Shown here piece by piece: positions 8,802 through 17,803 of a stretch of 54,396 nt of DNA. The position numbers were made by a program, and so were the translations under genes. The notes beneath the pieces are model-generated. The model was not told the origin of the DNA. It made no database searches and saw only the letters and a list, made by a program, of their open reading frames with translations. The stretch is from Holophagales bacterium (lineage in GTDB: Bacteria; Acidobacteriota; Thermoanaerobaculia; UBA5066): positions 1 through 54,396 of the forward strand of contig JADJVF010000022.1 of NCBI GenBank assembly GCA_016716705.1, given 5' to 3'. The stretch's first letter is position 1; each line of letters begins with the position of its first letter.

Positions 8802-9965
8802 ATGAGAGACGTCGTCATCGTCGATGCCGTCCGTTCCCCGATGGGCCGCTCCAAGGGCGGCATCTTCCGCAACGTGAGGGCCGAGAACCTGTCGGCCGAC
8901 GTCGTCAACGCGCTCCTGGCGCGCAACCCGGCGGTGAACCCCGCCGAGGTGGACGACGTGATCTGGGGCTGCGTCCAGCAGACGCTCGAGCAGGCCTACA
9001 ACGTGGCCCGCTTCATCCAGCTCATGACGCCGATCCCCAAGCAGGTGCCGGCGCAGACGATCAACCGTCTCTGCGGGTCGTCGATGACGGCCCTGCACTC
9101 CGCCGCCATGGCGATCATGGCCGGCTACGGCGACCTCTTCGTCGTCGGCGGCGTGGAGCACATGGGGCACGTCCCGATGACCCACGGGGTCGACTTCAAC
9201 CCGGCCAACTCGAAGCGCAACGCCAAGGCCGCCGGGGCGATGGGCCTCACCGCCGAGTACCTCGCGCGCCTCCACGGGATCACCCGCGAGCAGCAGGACC
9301 AGTTCGCGTTCCGTTCTCAGATGCGGGCCACGGAGGCGATGCGCTCCGGCGCCTTCAAGGACGAGATCGTCCCGGTGAACGGTCACGACGAGGACGGCGC
9401 CTTGAAGTCGTTCGACTTCGACGAGGCCGTCCGTCCCGAGACGACCCTCGAGGGGCTCGCCAAGCTCAAGCCCGCGTTCGACCCGAAGAGCGGGACGATC
9501 ACCGCCGGCAACTCCTCGGCGATCTCCGACGGCGCCTCGGCGCTCCTCGTGATGTCGGCCGAGAAGGCCCGGGCGATCGGCGTGACGCCGATGGCGAAGA
9601 TCCTCTCGATGGCGGCCGCCGGCTGCGACCCGTCGATCATGGGCTACGGACCGGTGCCCGCCACGAAGAAGGCGTTCGCCCGGATCGGGATGAAGTCGGC
9701 CGACGTCGACCTCTGGGAGCTGAACGAGGCCTTCGCGGCGCAGTCGCTCCCGGTCATCAAGGACCTCGGCCTCCTCGACGTCGCGGACGGGAAGGTCAAC
9801 ATCCACGGCGGAGCGATCGCCCTCGGGCACCCGCTCGGCTGCTCGGGCGCGCGCATCTGTGCGACGCTCCTCCACGCGATGAAGGCGAAGAAGGCGACGA
9901 CCGGCGTCGCCACGATGTGCATCGGATTTGGTCAGGGAGTCGCGACGGTTTTCGAAAGGGTCTAG
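8802..9965 (+). CDS. fadA: 3-ketoacyl-CoA thiolase, beta-oxidation complex beta subunit
   Basis: 387 residues, full length for FadA. It carries out the thiolytic cleavage that releases acetyl-CoA. The catalytic Cys is Cys91 in NRLCGSSMTALHSAAMAI. The C-terminal catalytic His and Cys lie in GGAIALGHPLGCSGAR and TMCIGFGQGVATVFE. The opening VVIVDAVRSPMGRSKGG is typical of the FadA branch rather than of biosynthetic acetyl-CoA acetyltransferases. It starts 4 bp after fadB and the pair ends at a terminator hairpin, forming a two-gene operon. With the propionyl-CoA synthetase-like gene at 17.8 kb, the window suggests active acyl-CoA catabolism. Confidence 0.96.
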   Translation: MRDVVIVDAVRSPMGRSKGGIFRNVRAENLSADVVNALLARNPAVNPAEVDDVIWGCVQQTLEQAYNVARFIQLMTPIPKQVPAQTINRLCGSSMTALHSAAMAIMAGYGDLFVVGGVEHMGHVPMTHGVDFNPANSKRNAKAAGAMGLTAEYLARLHGITREQQDQFAFRSQMRATEAMRSGAFKDEIVPVNGHDEDGALKSFDFDEAVRPETTLEGLAKLKPAFDPKSGTITAGNSSAISDGASALLVMSAEKARAIGVTPMAKILSMAAAGCDPSIMGYGPVPATKKAFARIGMKSADVDLWELNEAFAAQSLPVIKDLGLLDVADGKVNIHGGAIALGHPLGCSGARICATLLHAMKAKKATTGVATMCIGFGQGVATVFERV

Positions 9966-9976
9966 CAGGCGCGGAG

Positions 9977-10007
9977 AGGCGGCTCCCCGAGAGGAGGGGC
10001 CGCCTTT
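9977..10007 (+). terminator. Intrinsic terminator of fadBA
   Basis: A 10-bp stem AGGCGGCTCC / GGGGCCGCCT (one G-T pair) has a 9-base loop and ends in TTT then CCC. It begins 11 bp after the fadA stop. The U tract is short, as often happens in very GC-rich genomes. Confidence 0.6.
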
Positions 10008-10088
10008 CCCTCACCCGAGCACCACCCGGTCGCGATACGCTCCGGGCTGCAGGCGCCTGCAGAAAGAGGGAGAGGTAAAGCGTCCGCC

Positions 10089-10991
10089 ATGCGGCTCGTC
10101 ACTCGCGGAGACCTCGACGGACTCACCTGTTCGGTGCTCATCACCTCGGTCGAGCAGGTCGACTCGATCGAGCTCGTCCACCCCCAGGCCCTGACCGACG
10201 GGACGTTCGAGGTCCGCGATGGGGATGTTCTCGCGAACCTCCCGTACCACCCGCGCTGCGCTCTCTGGTTCGACCACCACGAGCTCGTCGACGCCAACTT
10301 GAGGCCCGCGCAGTCGTTCCACGGGCGGCACGGCCTCGCCCCGTCCACCGCACGGCTCGTCCACGACTACTACTCCGAGATGCGGGGACCGAGGGTCTTC
10401 GAGCGGTACGGCGAGCTCCTCGAGGGGACCGACCGGCTGGACTCGGCGAACCTGACCCGCCAGGACGTCCTCAGCCCGCAGCGGGTCCTCCTCCTCGGGT
10501 TCACCATAGACTCGCGGACCGGGCTCGGGACGTTCCGCGACTACTTCCTCTTCCTCGGGATGGCGCTCCGGTCGATGCCGCTCGATGCGGTCCTGAAGAC
10601 CCCGCAGGTCGTCGAGCGGGTGGAACGGATGCGCGCCGAGGACGAGAAATTCCGGGCGACGCTCCTGGCCTGTTCCCGCGTCGAGGCGAACGTCGTCGTC
10701 ACCGATTTCCGGGGACTGTCCGAGATCCCGGTCGGGAACCGCTTTCTCGTCTACACCCTCTTCCCCGAAGCGACCGTCTCCGTCCGCCTGCAGTGGGGGC
10801 CGCGGCGCGAGGTCGTCATGGCCACCGTGGGGCACAACATCTTCGAGCGGTCGAGCTGGAGCGACATCGGGCACACGATGTCCCTCTTCGGCGGTGGCGG
10901 GCACCGCGGGGCGGGCTCCTGTCCCCTCCCGCCCGACGACGGCGATGCCACGCTGCAACGCCTCCTCGCCGAGCTGAAACGCCAGGGCTGA
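10089..10991 (+). CDS. DHH-family phosphoesterase (exopolyphosphatase or nanoRNase-like)
   Basis: 300 residues. The DHH-superfamily metal-binding motifs are visible: RGDLDGLTC at residues 6-14 and the name-giving DHH at 62-64 in LWFDHHE. A likely further Asp lies in FTIDSRTGLG. Near the end, SLFGGGGHRGAGSC is the DHHA1 substrate-binding glycine motif. Members cleave phosphodiester or phosphoanhydride bonds in short RNA, pAp, cyclic dinucleotides or polyphosphate. No PAS, GGDEF or RecJ extension is present, so this is a stand-alone hydrolase whose exact substrate is open. It ends 28 bp before the convergent CorA gene. Confidence 0.8.
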   Translation: MRLVTRGDLDGLTCSVLITSVEQVDSIELVHPQALTDGTFEVRDGDVLANLPYHPRCALWFDHHELVDANLRPAQSFHGRHGLAPSTARLVHDYYSEMRGPRVFERYGELLEGTDRLDSANLTRQDVLSPQRVLLLGFTIDSRTGLGTFRDYFLFLGMALRSMPLDAVLKTPQVVERVERMRAEDEKFRATLLACSRVEANVVVTDFRGLSEIPVGNRFLVYTLFPEATVSVRLQWGPRREVVMATVGHNIFERSSWSDIGHTMSLFGGGGHRGAGSCPLPPDDGDATLQRLLAELKRQG

Positions 10992-11019
10992 CGGGCCGCC
11001 GCGCGCAGCCCGCCGTCCG

Positions 11020-11979
11020 TCAGAGCCAGCCCCTCCGCTTGAAGATCCAGTAGGGAGCGATTCCGGACAGGACCATCAGGGCGAGCGCAAACGGGTAGCC
11101 GTACGGCCAGGCCAGCTCCGGAAGGACGCGGAAATTCATCCCGTAGATGCTCGCCACGAGCGTCGGCGGGAGGAAGACGACGGCGGCGATCGAGAAGATC
11201 TTGATGATCTTGTTCTGCTCGAGGTTGATGAACCCCATCGTCGCATCCATCAGGAACTTGATCTTCTCGAAGACGAACCCCGAGTGGCTCGTGAGCGATT
11301 CGATGTCGCGCAGCGCTCCCTTGATGGCGTTGGCTCGGGACGTCGCGCCGACGACGTAGCGCATGAGGAAGGAAAGGCTCCGGCGGAGGTCGAGGAGGAC
11401 GAGACGCGTCTTTCCCTGGAGGTCCTCTTCGGCGGCGAGCTTCTCGAGGAGGTCTTCGAGGTCGCGGGCCCCTTCCGTCAGGACGGAGCGGCTCACCCGC
11501 TCGAGACGGGCGTAAGAGGCTTCCAGGACGTCGGAGAGAACGTCGATCTCCGCCTCGATGACCCCGAGCGGGATGTCGATCGGCTCGCGGACCTCCTCCG
11601 GCTGGCTCTGGGCCCGGAGGCGGAAGAGGCGGAACGGGGAGAGCTTCTCGGGGCGGACGGTGAAGAGGCGTCCCCTGTGGAGGTTGAACCAGACGTCTAC
11701 GGTCCGTGCCGGGCCCGGGTCGGTCACGACGAACGCCGTCAGGAGGTGGAGGCTGTCCTGCTCCTGGTAGCAGCGGGAGCTGGCTTCCAGCTCGCGCATC
11801 TCGGAGCGGGACGGGACCTCGATGCCCCAGACCTGCTCGACCCAGGCCTTTTCCTCGGGCTCAGGGTCGAGGAGGTCGACCCAGCCGACGGCGTCCCACT
11901 CCGGGCCGGTGGCCTCTCCCCCCACCTCGAGGTGGAGCGCCCGGAGTCCCCCTTCGACGAAGCCGTAGAGCCGGATCAC
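11020..11979 (-). CDS. CorA-family divalent metal cation transporter
   Basis: 319 residues. The long N-terminal cytosolic part is alpha/beta, then helical from about residue 150. Two C-terminal transmembrane helices carry the universal GMN pore motif in LVASIYGMNFRVLPEL, close to residue 280. The loop after GMN and the positively charged tail WIFKRRGWL match the CorA topology with an inside C-terminus. These pentamers conduct Mg2+, and some members export Zn2+ or Co2+. The family is certain, but the ion is not determined by sequence here. It lies 67 bp downstream of the phosphofructokinase gene on the same strand, so it could share its transcript. The pairing may be meaningful because phosphofructokinase needs Mg2+, though that is speculation. 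Confidence 0.92.
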   Translation of the reverse strand: MIRLYGFVEGGLRALHLEVGGEATGPEWDAVGWVDLLDPEPEEKAWVEQVWGIEVPSRSEMRELEASSRCYQEQDSLHLLTAFVVTDPGPARTVDVWFNLHRGRLFTVRPEKLSPFRLFRLRAQSQPEEVREPIDIPLGVIEAEIDVLSDVLEASYARLERVSRSVLTEGARDLEDLLEKLAAEEDLQGKTRLVLLDLRRSLSFLMRYVVGATSRANAIKGALRDIESLTSHSGFVFEKIKFLMDATMGFINLEQNKIIKIFSIAAVVFLPPTLVASIYGMNFRVLPELAWPYGYPFALALMVLSGIAPYWIFKRRGWL

Positions 11980-12046
11980 GTCTTCTCCAAGGGGTCGAGG
12001 TTACGACGGAACGTCACGGATCGGCGCACCGATTTCCGCCCGTGGA

Positions 12047-13255
12047 TCAGTAGTCGCTCGTCATGATGAACACGGGCTTGTTGTTGAAATTCTCGTAACG
12101 AGGCCGCAGGCGGTCGACGACGTAGTGCTTGTCGAGGTCGACCGTCTTCTTGCGGCTCGTGACGACGTCCACCGGGACGTTGTCGTAGCGGCCGTTCCTC
12201 ACGTTCACGAGGCGTCCGTAGGTCCCCTCCAGGATCAGGTCCATCGCGAGGTTCCCGAAGGCCATCGGGACGATCGAGTCGAGGGCGTCCGGGTCGCCGC
12301 AGCGGACGAGGTAGCCGAGCCTCTGGCTGATCGTGTTGATGCGCCGGCCTCCGGCGTGCTTCGGCGAGAGCTGCTTGAGCTTCTCGGCGACGAGGTCGCC
12401 GACGCCGCCGAGCTTCTTGTGCCCGTAGGCGTCCTTCTCCTGGTCGGAGAAGACCATCTCGTTCATGCCGGCGATCTTGGCCCCCTCCGAGACGAGGACG
12501 ACGCTGTAGCGGCTCGGGTTCGACTCCCGGTCGGCGACGAGGAGCTCGGCGAGCCGGTCGATGTCGAAAACGTGCTCGGGGATGACGCAGCGGTTCGCGG
12601 CCCCCGCCATCGTCGGCAGGAGGGCCGTGAAGCCGGCGTAGCGCCCGAACACCTCGATGACGAGGAAGCGCTCGTGGCTCCCGGCCGACGTCCTCAGCGC
12701 GTGGGTCATCTCGATCGTCCGGGTGACGCAGGTCGAGAAGCCGATGCAGTAGTCGGTTCCGGGGACGTCGTTGTCCATCGTCTTCGGGAGGGCGATGACC
12801 TTGACTCCCTCCTTGTGGAGGCGGACGCCGTAGGAGAGCGTGTCGTCGCCGCCGATCGGGATCAGGACGTCGATCCCGAGCTTCCCGATGTTCGAGAGGA
12901 CCTCGGGAGTCAGGTCGTTCGTCTCTTCGGAATACCGGTCGCGGAGGTGCTCCGGGACGTTCGCCTTCGGGACGTGGGAGGGGCGCGTCCGCGAGGTGTG
13001 AAGGAAGGTCCCGCCGGTCCTTCCCACCTTGTTGACGGTCTCTTCCGACAGCTCGATGACGCAGTCGCCGTCGGGACGGTCCCGGTCTCCGTTGAGCTCG
13101 ATGAGCCCCGCCCAGCCGCGGCGGATGCCGAGGACCCGGTAGCCTTCCCGCAGGGCGCGGACCGTGAGGGCCCGGATGGCGGGGTTGAGACCGGGGACGT
13201 CTCCACCTCCCGTCAGGATCGCGATCGTCCCCTTCTTCGTGCGCACGTTCGACAT
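12047..13255 (-). CDS. 6-phosphofructokinase, pyrophosphate-type signature
   Basis: 402 residues from the ATG at 13255, which is preceded by AAGGAG at good spacing; an in-frame ATG at 13288 lacks this. It phosphorylates fructose 6-phosphate in glycolysis. Motifs: TGGGDVPGLNPAIRAL near residue 12, IPIGGDDTLSYG near residue 130 and ALPKTMDNDVPGTDY near 155. ATP enzymes usually read GGDGS and PGTIDND. The Asp in GGDD and the Lys in PKTMDND are the substitutions linked to pyrophosphate use, so this is probably a reversible PPi-dependent enzyme. Other parts (GFSTCVTRTIE, VFGRYAGFTALL) fit the family. Confidence 0.85.
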   Translation of the reverse strand: MSNVRTKKGTIAILTGGGDVPGLNPAIRALTVRALREGYRVLGIRRGWAGLIELNGDRDRPDGDCVIELSEETVNKVGRTGGTFLHTSRTRPSHVPKANVPEHLRDRYSEETNDLTPEVLSNIGKLGIDVLIPIGGDDTLSYGVRLHKEGVKVIALPKTMDNDVPGTDYCIGFSTCVTRTIEMTHALRTSAGSHERFLVIEVFGRYAGFTALLPTMAGAANRCVIPEHVFDIDRLAELLVADRESNPSRYSVVLVSEGAKIAGMNEMVFSDQEKDAYGHKKLGGVGDLVAEKLKQLSPKHAGGRRINTISQRLGYLVRCGDPDALDSIVPMAFGNLAMDLILEGTYGRLVNVRNGRYDNVPVDVVTSRKKTVDLDKHYVVDRLRPRYENFNNKPVFIMTSDY

Positions 13256-13554
13256 GGTCCTCTGCTCCTTAGATCGAGGGCGAATCATCGCACCGCACCC
13301 GGCGTTGGGACAGGGCTTCGACGCGGCCGAGAGCCCTGCGCTCTACGCCTTCGAGCCCCCCGGCCGCACCGGTGGCTCTTCCGCGCTGGAGGATCGCGAC
13401 GTCTCGTGACGACTCCAGCCCAGCGGCCGGTGGCCCCCATTGGCTGGTGTCCTCCGCCAGCGGTGGGAGTCGATCGATGGCCGTCGATTTGCAGTGCGGG
13501 GACAGCTTCAGACCGGCTCGTAGGGCGGGACCGTCGATTCGAGAGGAGACGGAC
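13256..13554. other. Gene-free region between pfk and the 69-residue ORF
   Basis: About 300 bp separate the divergent pfk and the surface cluster, and should carry both promoters. I see no strong -35/-10 pair. Distant arms CGACTCC near 13409 and GGGAGTCG near 13466 could pair but are 50 bp apart. No convincing RNA gene. Confidence 0.4.
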
Positions 13555-13764
13555 ATGAAAGAACGAAGTGACAACAAGACCCACCAGCAGAGATTCCAGG
13601 GACGTCACGTCCGTCCGCTGGCGCCTCCCGTGGAGGTGGAGAAGAAGGGCGAGCCCTTCGGACCAAACCTCGAAGGAGAGAGCGGGAACGAGTGGGACAG
13701 GAAGAACGTTCCGGTTCGGTCGACGGAGAGGGCAGGATCGAGGTATTCCCGGTCGGCTTTGTAA
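13555..13764 (+). CDS. Small charged hypothetical protein
   Basis: 69 residues from an ATG preceded by GAGGAGA at normal spacing. The product is hydrophilic and rich in Arg, Glu and Pro (for example QRFQGRHVRPLAPPVEVEKK), with no signal peptide, Cys pairs or membrane segment. I do not recognise it. It lies 64 bp upstream of the outer-membrane barrel gene on the same strand, so it may be its leader cistron. The good ribosome site supports translation; the composition alone is not decisive. Confidence 0.45.
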   Translation: MKERSDNKTHQQRFQGRHVRPLAPPVEVEKKGEPFGPNLEGESGNEWDRKNVPVRSTERAGSRYSRSAL

Positions 13765-13828
13765 ATTTTTCAGCAGGCCAGGGCCGGGGAACCTCAAGAC
13801 CTCGATCCCTGAGCCTCGGAGGGAAGAA

Positions 13829-15320
13829 ATGTTCACGCTTTCTCGTCTCGTCAAGCCGGCAGCATCGCTCGCGTTCGTGATCGAGATGATGATCCTGGCG
13901 GCTTCTTCGCCATCTGCTGCGCAGGAGGTCTGCCCGGGGTTCGACCGGAAGCACACCATCACCAGGCTGGGGGGCCCCAACGCCCTGGCTCCAGGCGGTG
14001 GGCACAACCCGGACCCGGAACGAGCTCCAGAAGTACTTCGCCGCGAACACCGAAACGATCCGCGCCGTACTGGCGAGCCAGGGAATCGGCGAAGAGGTCG
14101 CGAGCGCCCTCCTCGACGCCGTCCGCCAGGGCACGGGCATCACCGAGCGCGCCATGCCCGAGGGCGAGCGGTTGAAGTGGATGGCCTATCGGAAGGGTGG
14201 CCGTGTCGCCACGATCGAGAACGTGTGCCTCAGCCTGCCCGGCTCCGCCCCGGCCTTCGAGATCACCGTCCCGGTGGTGATCGCCGCCCAGACGGCGCGG
14301 GCCGACTGCAGCCTCGACGTCACCACCGACCATCAGCCCGGCGGGACCAGCACGTTCCGGGTTCGGACCGCTCCCGGCGCGCGAGTGACGATGGAGGGGC
14401 CGGCCGGCAGGCGGACGATCATCGACGGCGGCGACGCGACCTGGACGGGTCCGTGGGATGACCCGTACGGGGCGGACTACGCCTTCACGGCGACCAACGA
14501 GAGAGCGACGACCGAGACGATCACCAGCTACAAGTTTCTCGTGCCGAGGGAGTGCCTGAACCTTGCGCTCGCCGGCCGGACCGAGGAGCAGCGTGCCGGC
14601 AAGCCGGAGACCTGCAGCGAGCGCCGCACCGTACCGCGACCCGTGCAGCCCGTGCAGCCCGTACAGCCTCTGCACCCCGTGCCGCCCCCGCCGTCTGTCG
14701 AAGTGGGCGGCGCGGACTGGATCGTGCGGCCGTTCGCCGCATATCTCATCGCCAACGGGGAGACGAGCGGAACCGTGAATCCAGGGAGCTGCCCGTGCCC
14801 GGCCCGAACGACCTACGGCTACGACGACGGCTTCGGGCTCGGCCTCAGCGTGGAGCGCCTGCTCGGCGAGCGCTTCGGCGTCGAGGCCCGCGTGCTCTAC
14901 GGGCGGCTCGACGACCGGTTCTGGATCGGGGCGAACGGTATCGGGATCACGGAAAGCGAGAAGCGCGACTACTGGGACCTCAGCCTCGGCCTCAACGTCC
15001 ATCTCACCCCGAAGGGCGCGGTGGACTGGTACGCGGGACCGTTCGTCGGATACAGCATCGTGGACGGTCACGAGTCCCTCGCGGTCGACCGTTCATTGGA
15101 GTACGACGCCAGGGGCGGCCTGACCTGGGGCGCGCAGACGGGTCTCGACTGGCCCTTCCGCCACGGCCCGTGGTCCCTGCACGTCGGCGCCCGCTACACC
15201 AGGTACGCGGCAGACCCGACCTATCGCACCACGGACCCCAACGGAGCCGTGTTCGAGCAGCGGAAGTCCATCGACCTCGACCCCGTCACCCTGGAACTCG
15301 GTGTGGCCTACCACTTCTAG
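13829..15320 (+). CDS. Outer-membrane beta-barrel protein with N-terminal periplasmic domain, apparent frameshift
   Basis: The ATG at 13829 (site GGAGGGAAG) starts a signal peptide, MFTLSRLVKPAASLAFVIEM continuing to SSPSAAQ. The mature part begins EVCPGFDRKHTI. Within about 13968-13997, which contains GGGGGGCCCC, the reading shifts by one. The next frame gives PTPWLQAVGTTRTRNELQKY and stays open to 15320, so one gene is split by an indel. The mature protein has an N-terminal globular domain (to about nucleotide 14630) and a Pro-rich hinge PVQPVQPVQPLHPVPPPPS. A C-terminal barrel of alternating strands follows and ends in LELGVAYHF; a terminal Phe is the BAM recognition signal. It likely sits in the outer membrane with the N-domain in the periplasm. 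The IPTL-CTERM gene begins 10 bp later, suggesting an operon. Confidence 0.75.
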
Positions 15321-15330
15321 GAGGAATCCC

Positions 15331-17715
15331 GTGTATCGAGCACTCTCCGCCTCCGTTGCTCTCGGCTTCCTGCTTGCAACTCCGGCCTTCGCCGATATCC
15401 GCGGTGCGCAGTGCACCACCTCGGATCCGTACCTCCCCGGAGGCACAGCCACCATGCGCTGGACCTGCACCAACGGCAGCCCCGCCGCGCCTGATCCCGA
15501 GGCTCTCGATCAGATCGCGCTCGGATTCCCCGACGGCTGGACCGTCGCCTGCGGCTCCAGGGACGCGACGGATTCCGGCGGCAGCCCGGTGGCGTTCTCC
15601 TGCACGGCCAGCGGTCAGACCGTCACCTACGCCGATACCGACGGGGGGGCGGGTGAGATCCTCCCCGGACGGTCGTGGAGCTTCACCGTCGGCGTCACCG
15701 CCCCCGCGACGTCTACCGCGCCGGTGTGCGCGTTCTACACCCTCTCCGGTGACGGCTCGGGCGGCGAGCCGCACGAGGTCATCGACTGCGGCACGTGCCT
15801 GCCCGCGAAGGGATCGGTGACGATCGTCAAGCAGACGGCCCCGCAGGACGCCGGCGGTCAGATGTTCGCCTTTGCGGGCAGTCTCGGCGCCTTCTCGCTG
15901 ACGGGGGGGCAGAGCCGCACTATTTCCAGCCTGGTTCCAGGCACCTACGACGTCACGGAGACCCTGCCGTCGGGCTGGAAGCTGACCCAGATCACATGCA
16001 TCGACCCGGACGGCGGATCCACCTTCAATCTCGCGACCTCTTCCGCCAGGATCGACGTCGACGCGGGCGAGCACGTCACCTGCACCTTCCTCAACACTGC
16101 GCAAGGCTCGGTGACGATCGTCAAGCAGACGGCCCCGCAGGACACCGGCGGTCAGATGTTCGCCTTTGCGGGAGGTCTCGGCGCCTTCTCGCTGACGGGG
16201 GGACAGAGCAGAACGACTTCCAACCTGGGGCCTGGAACCTACGACGTCACCGAGAATCTGCCTGCGGGCTGGAAACTGAGCCAGATCACGTGCGTCGACC
16301 CGGACGGCGGATCCACCTTCAACCTCGCGACCTCCACCGCCAGCATCGACGTCGACGCGGGCGAGCACGTTACCTGCACCTTCCTCAACACTGCGCAAGG
16401 CTCGGTGACGATCGTCAAACAGACGGTCCCGCAGGACACTGGCGGTCAGACGTTCGCCTTTGCGGGCGGTCTCGGCGCCTTCTCGCTGACGGGGGGGCGG
16501 AGCAGAACGACTTCCAACCTGGGGCCGGGGACCTACGACGTCACCGAGAATCTGCCTGCGGGCTGGAAACTGAGCCAGATCACGTGCGTCGACCCGGACG
16601 GCGGATCCACCTTCAACCTCGCGACTTCCACCGCCAGCATCGACCTCGACGCGGGCGAGCACGTCACCTGCACCTTCCTCAACACCGCCCAGGGCTCGGT
16701 GACGATCGTCAAGCAGACGGTCCCGCAGGACGCTCGCGGGCAGACGTTCGCTTTCGCGGGCGGTCTCGGCGCCTTCTCGCTGACGGGGGGGCAGAGCAGC
16801 ACGATACCCAACCTGGGGCCGGGCACCTACGCCGTCACCGAGGTCCTGCCGCCCGGTTGGGAACTGACCCAGATCACGTGCGTCGACCCGGACGGCGGAT
16901 CCACCTTCAATCTCGCCACCTCTTCCGCCAGCATTGACCTCGACGCGGGCGAGCACGTCACCTGCACCTTCCTCAACACCGCCCAGGGCTCGGTGACGAT
17001 CGTCAAGCAGACGATCCCGCAGGACGCCGGCGGGCAGACGTTCGCCTTCGCGGGCGGTCTCGGCGCCTTCTCGCTGACGGGGGGGCAGAGCCGCACGATT
17101 CCCAACCTGGGGCCGGGCACCTACGCCGTCACCGAGGGGGCTCTCCCGCCGGGCTGGCACCTGACCGCCATCACGTGCGTCGACCCGGACGGCGGGTCCA
17201 CCTTCAATCTCCCGACGTCTACCGCCAGCATCGAGGTCGACGCGGGCGAGCGCGTCACCTGCACCTTCCTCAACACCCTCGACACCGTCCAGAGCTCGGT
17301 GACGATCGTCAAGCAGACGCTGCCGCCGGACGCCGGCGGTCAGATGTTCGCCTTTGCGGGCGGTCTCGGCGCCTTCGCGCTGACGGGAGGGCAGAGCAAC
17401 ACGATTTCCAACGCCGGGCCGGGCACCTACGCCATCACCGAAGGGGCTCTCCCGCCGGGTTGGCACCTGACCGACATCACGTGCGTCGACCCGGACGGCG
17501 GATCCACCTTCAACCTCGCGACGTCCACCGCCAGCATCGACCTCGACGCGGGCGAGCACGTCACCTGCACCTTCCTCAACCGATCGGACGACTACGTACC
17601 CCCAACCCCGCCCCCCTCCGACATCCCGACGCTGTCGACCTGGATGCTCATGCTGCTGGCCGGGCTCCTGTCCGTCACCGGTTTCCTGGCGATCCGGAGT
17701 CGGATGGCGGGCTAG
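15331..17715 (+). CDS. Surface protein with six SpaA/prealbumin-like repeats and IPTL-CTERM sorting tail
   Basis: 794 residues from a GTG at 15331 that follows AGGAGG; the frame opens at 15301 inside the barrel gene, so the later start is chosen. Signal peptide YRALSASVALGFLLATPAFA. An N-terminal domain of ~135 residues with several Cys is followed by six near-identical units of ~98 residues. Each unit runs from GSVTIVKQT through GTYDVTE and ITCVDPDGGSTFNLAT to VTCTFLN. The Lys, Glu and Asn at fixed places match the triad that forms Lys-Asn isopeptide bonds in such folds; that bond is inferred. The C-terminus IPTLSTWMLMLLAGL, a helix and a basic RSRMAG end form the IPTL-CTERM signal, normally handled by an exosortase-H type enzyme, which is not in this window. 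Confidence 0.88.
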   Translation: MYRALSASVALGFLLATPAFADIRGAQCTTSDPYLPGGTATMRWTCTNGSPAAPDPEALDQIALGFPDGWTVACGSRDATDSGGSPVAFSCTASGQTVTYADTDGGAGEILPGRSWSFTVGVTAPATSTAPVCAFYTLSGDGSGGEPHEVIDCGTCLPAKGSVTIVKQTAPQDAGGQMFAFAGSLGAFSLTGGQSRTISSLVPGTYDVTETLPSGWKLTQITCIDPDGGSTFNLATSSARIDVDAGEHVTCTFLNTAQGSVTIVKQTAPQDTGGQMFAFAGGLGAFSLTGGQSRTTSNLGPGTYDVTENLPAGWKLSQITCVDPDGGSTFNLATSTASIDVDAGEHVTCTFLNTAQGSVTIVKQTVPQDTGGQTFAFAGGLGAFSLTGGRSRTTSNLGPGTYDVTENLPAGWKLSQITCVDPDGGSTFNLATSTASIDLDAGEHVTCTFLNTAQGSVTIVKQTVPQDARGQTFAFAGGLGAFSLTGGQSSTIPNLGPGTYAVTEVLPPGWELTQITCVDPDGGSTFNLATSSASIDLDAGEHVTCTFLNTAQGSVTIVKQTIPQDAGGQTFAFAGGLGAFSLTGGQSRTIPNLGPGTYAVTEGALPPGWHLTAITCVDPDGGSTFNLPTSTASIEVDAGERVTCTFLNTLDTVQSSVTIVKQTLPPDAGGQMFAFAGGLGAFALTGGQSNTISNAGPGTYAITEGALPPGWHLTDITCVDPDGGSTFNLATSTASIDLDAGEHVTCTFLNRSDDYVPPTPPPSDIPTLSTWMLMLLAGLLSVTGFLAIRSRMAG
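15811..17583 (+). repeat. Tandem 294-bp coding repeats (six units)
   Basis: Units begin at 15811, 16105, 16399, 16693, 16987 and 17293. The first four are exactly 294 bp; the fifth is 306 bp because of inserted codons (GALPPGW region and LDTVQS). Neighbouring units are nearly identical at the DNA level, pointing to recent duplication or gene conversion. The array is in frame and keeps the protein open, so unit number may vary between strains. Confidence 0.95.
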
Positions 17716-17803
17716 TCTGGAGTTCCCGAAGGCCCGATCATGGTCGTGAACGCGAAGGCACGCGGCAGACCGCGCTAACACGCCAGGCTTCGATCTTTCC
17801 TTT

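Noticed and set aside
13998..15320. Barrel as a gene starting at GTG 13998
   Set aside because: It would lack a signal peptide, while a perfect one with a ribosome site lies just upstream in the neighbouring frame; a frameshift explains both.
15811..17583. Tandem repeats as a CRISPR array
   Set aside because: Units are 294 bp, contiguous and in frame within a protein; no spacers or cas genes.
15286..17781. 831-codon minus-strand frame opposite the IPTL-CTERM gene
   Set aside because: Repetitive Arg/Gly/Asp shadow of the 294-bp repeats; no signal peptide, domain or ribosome site.
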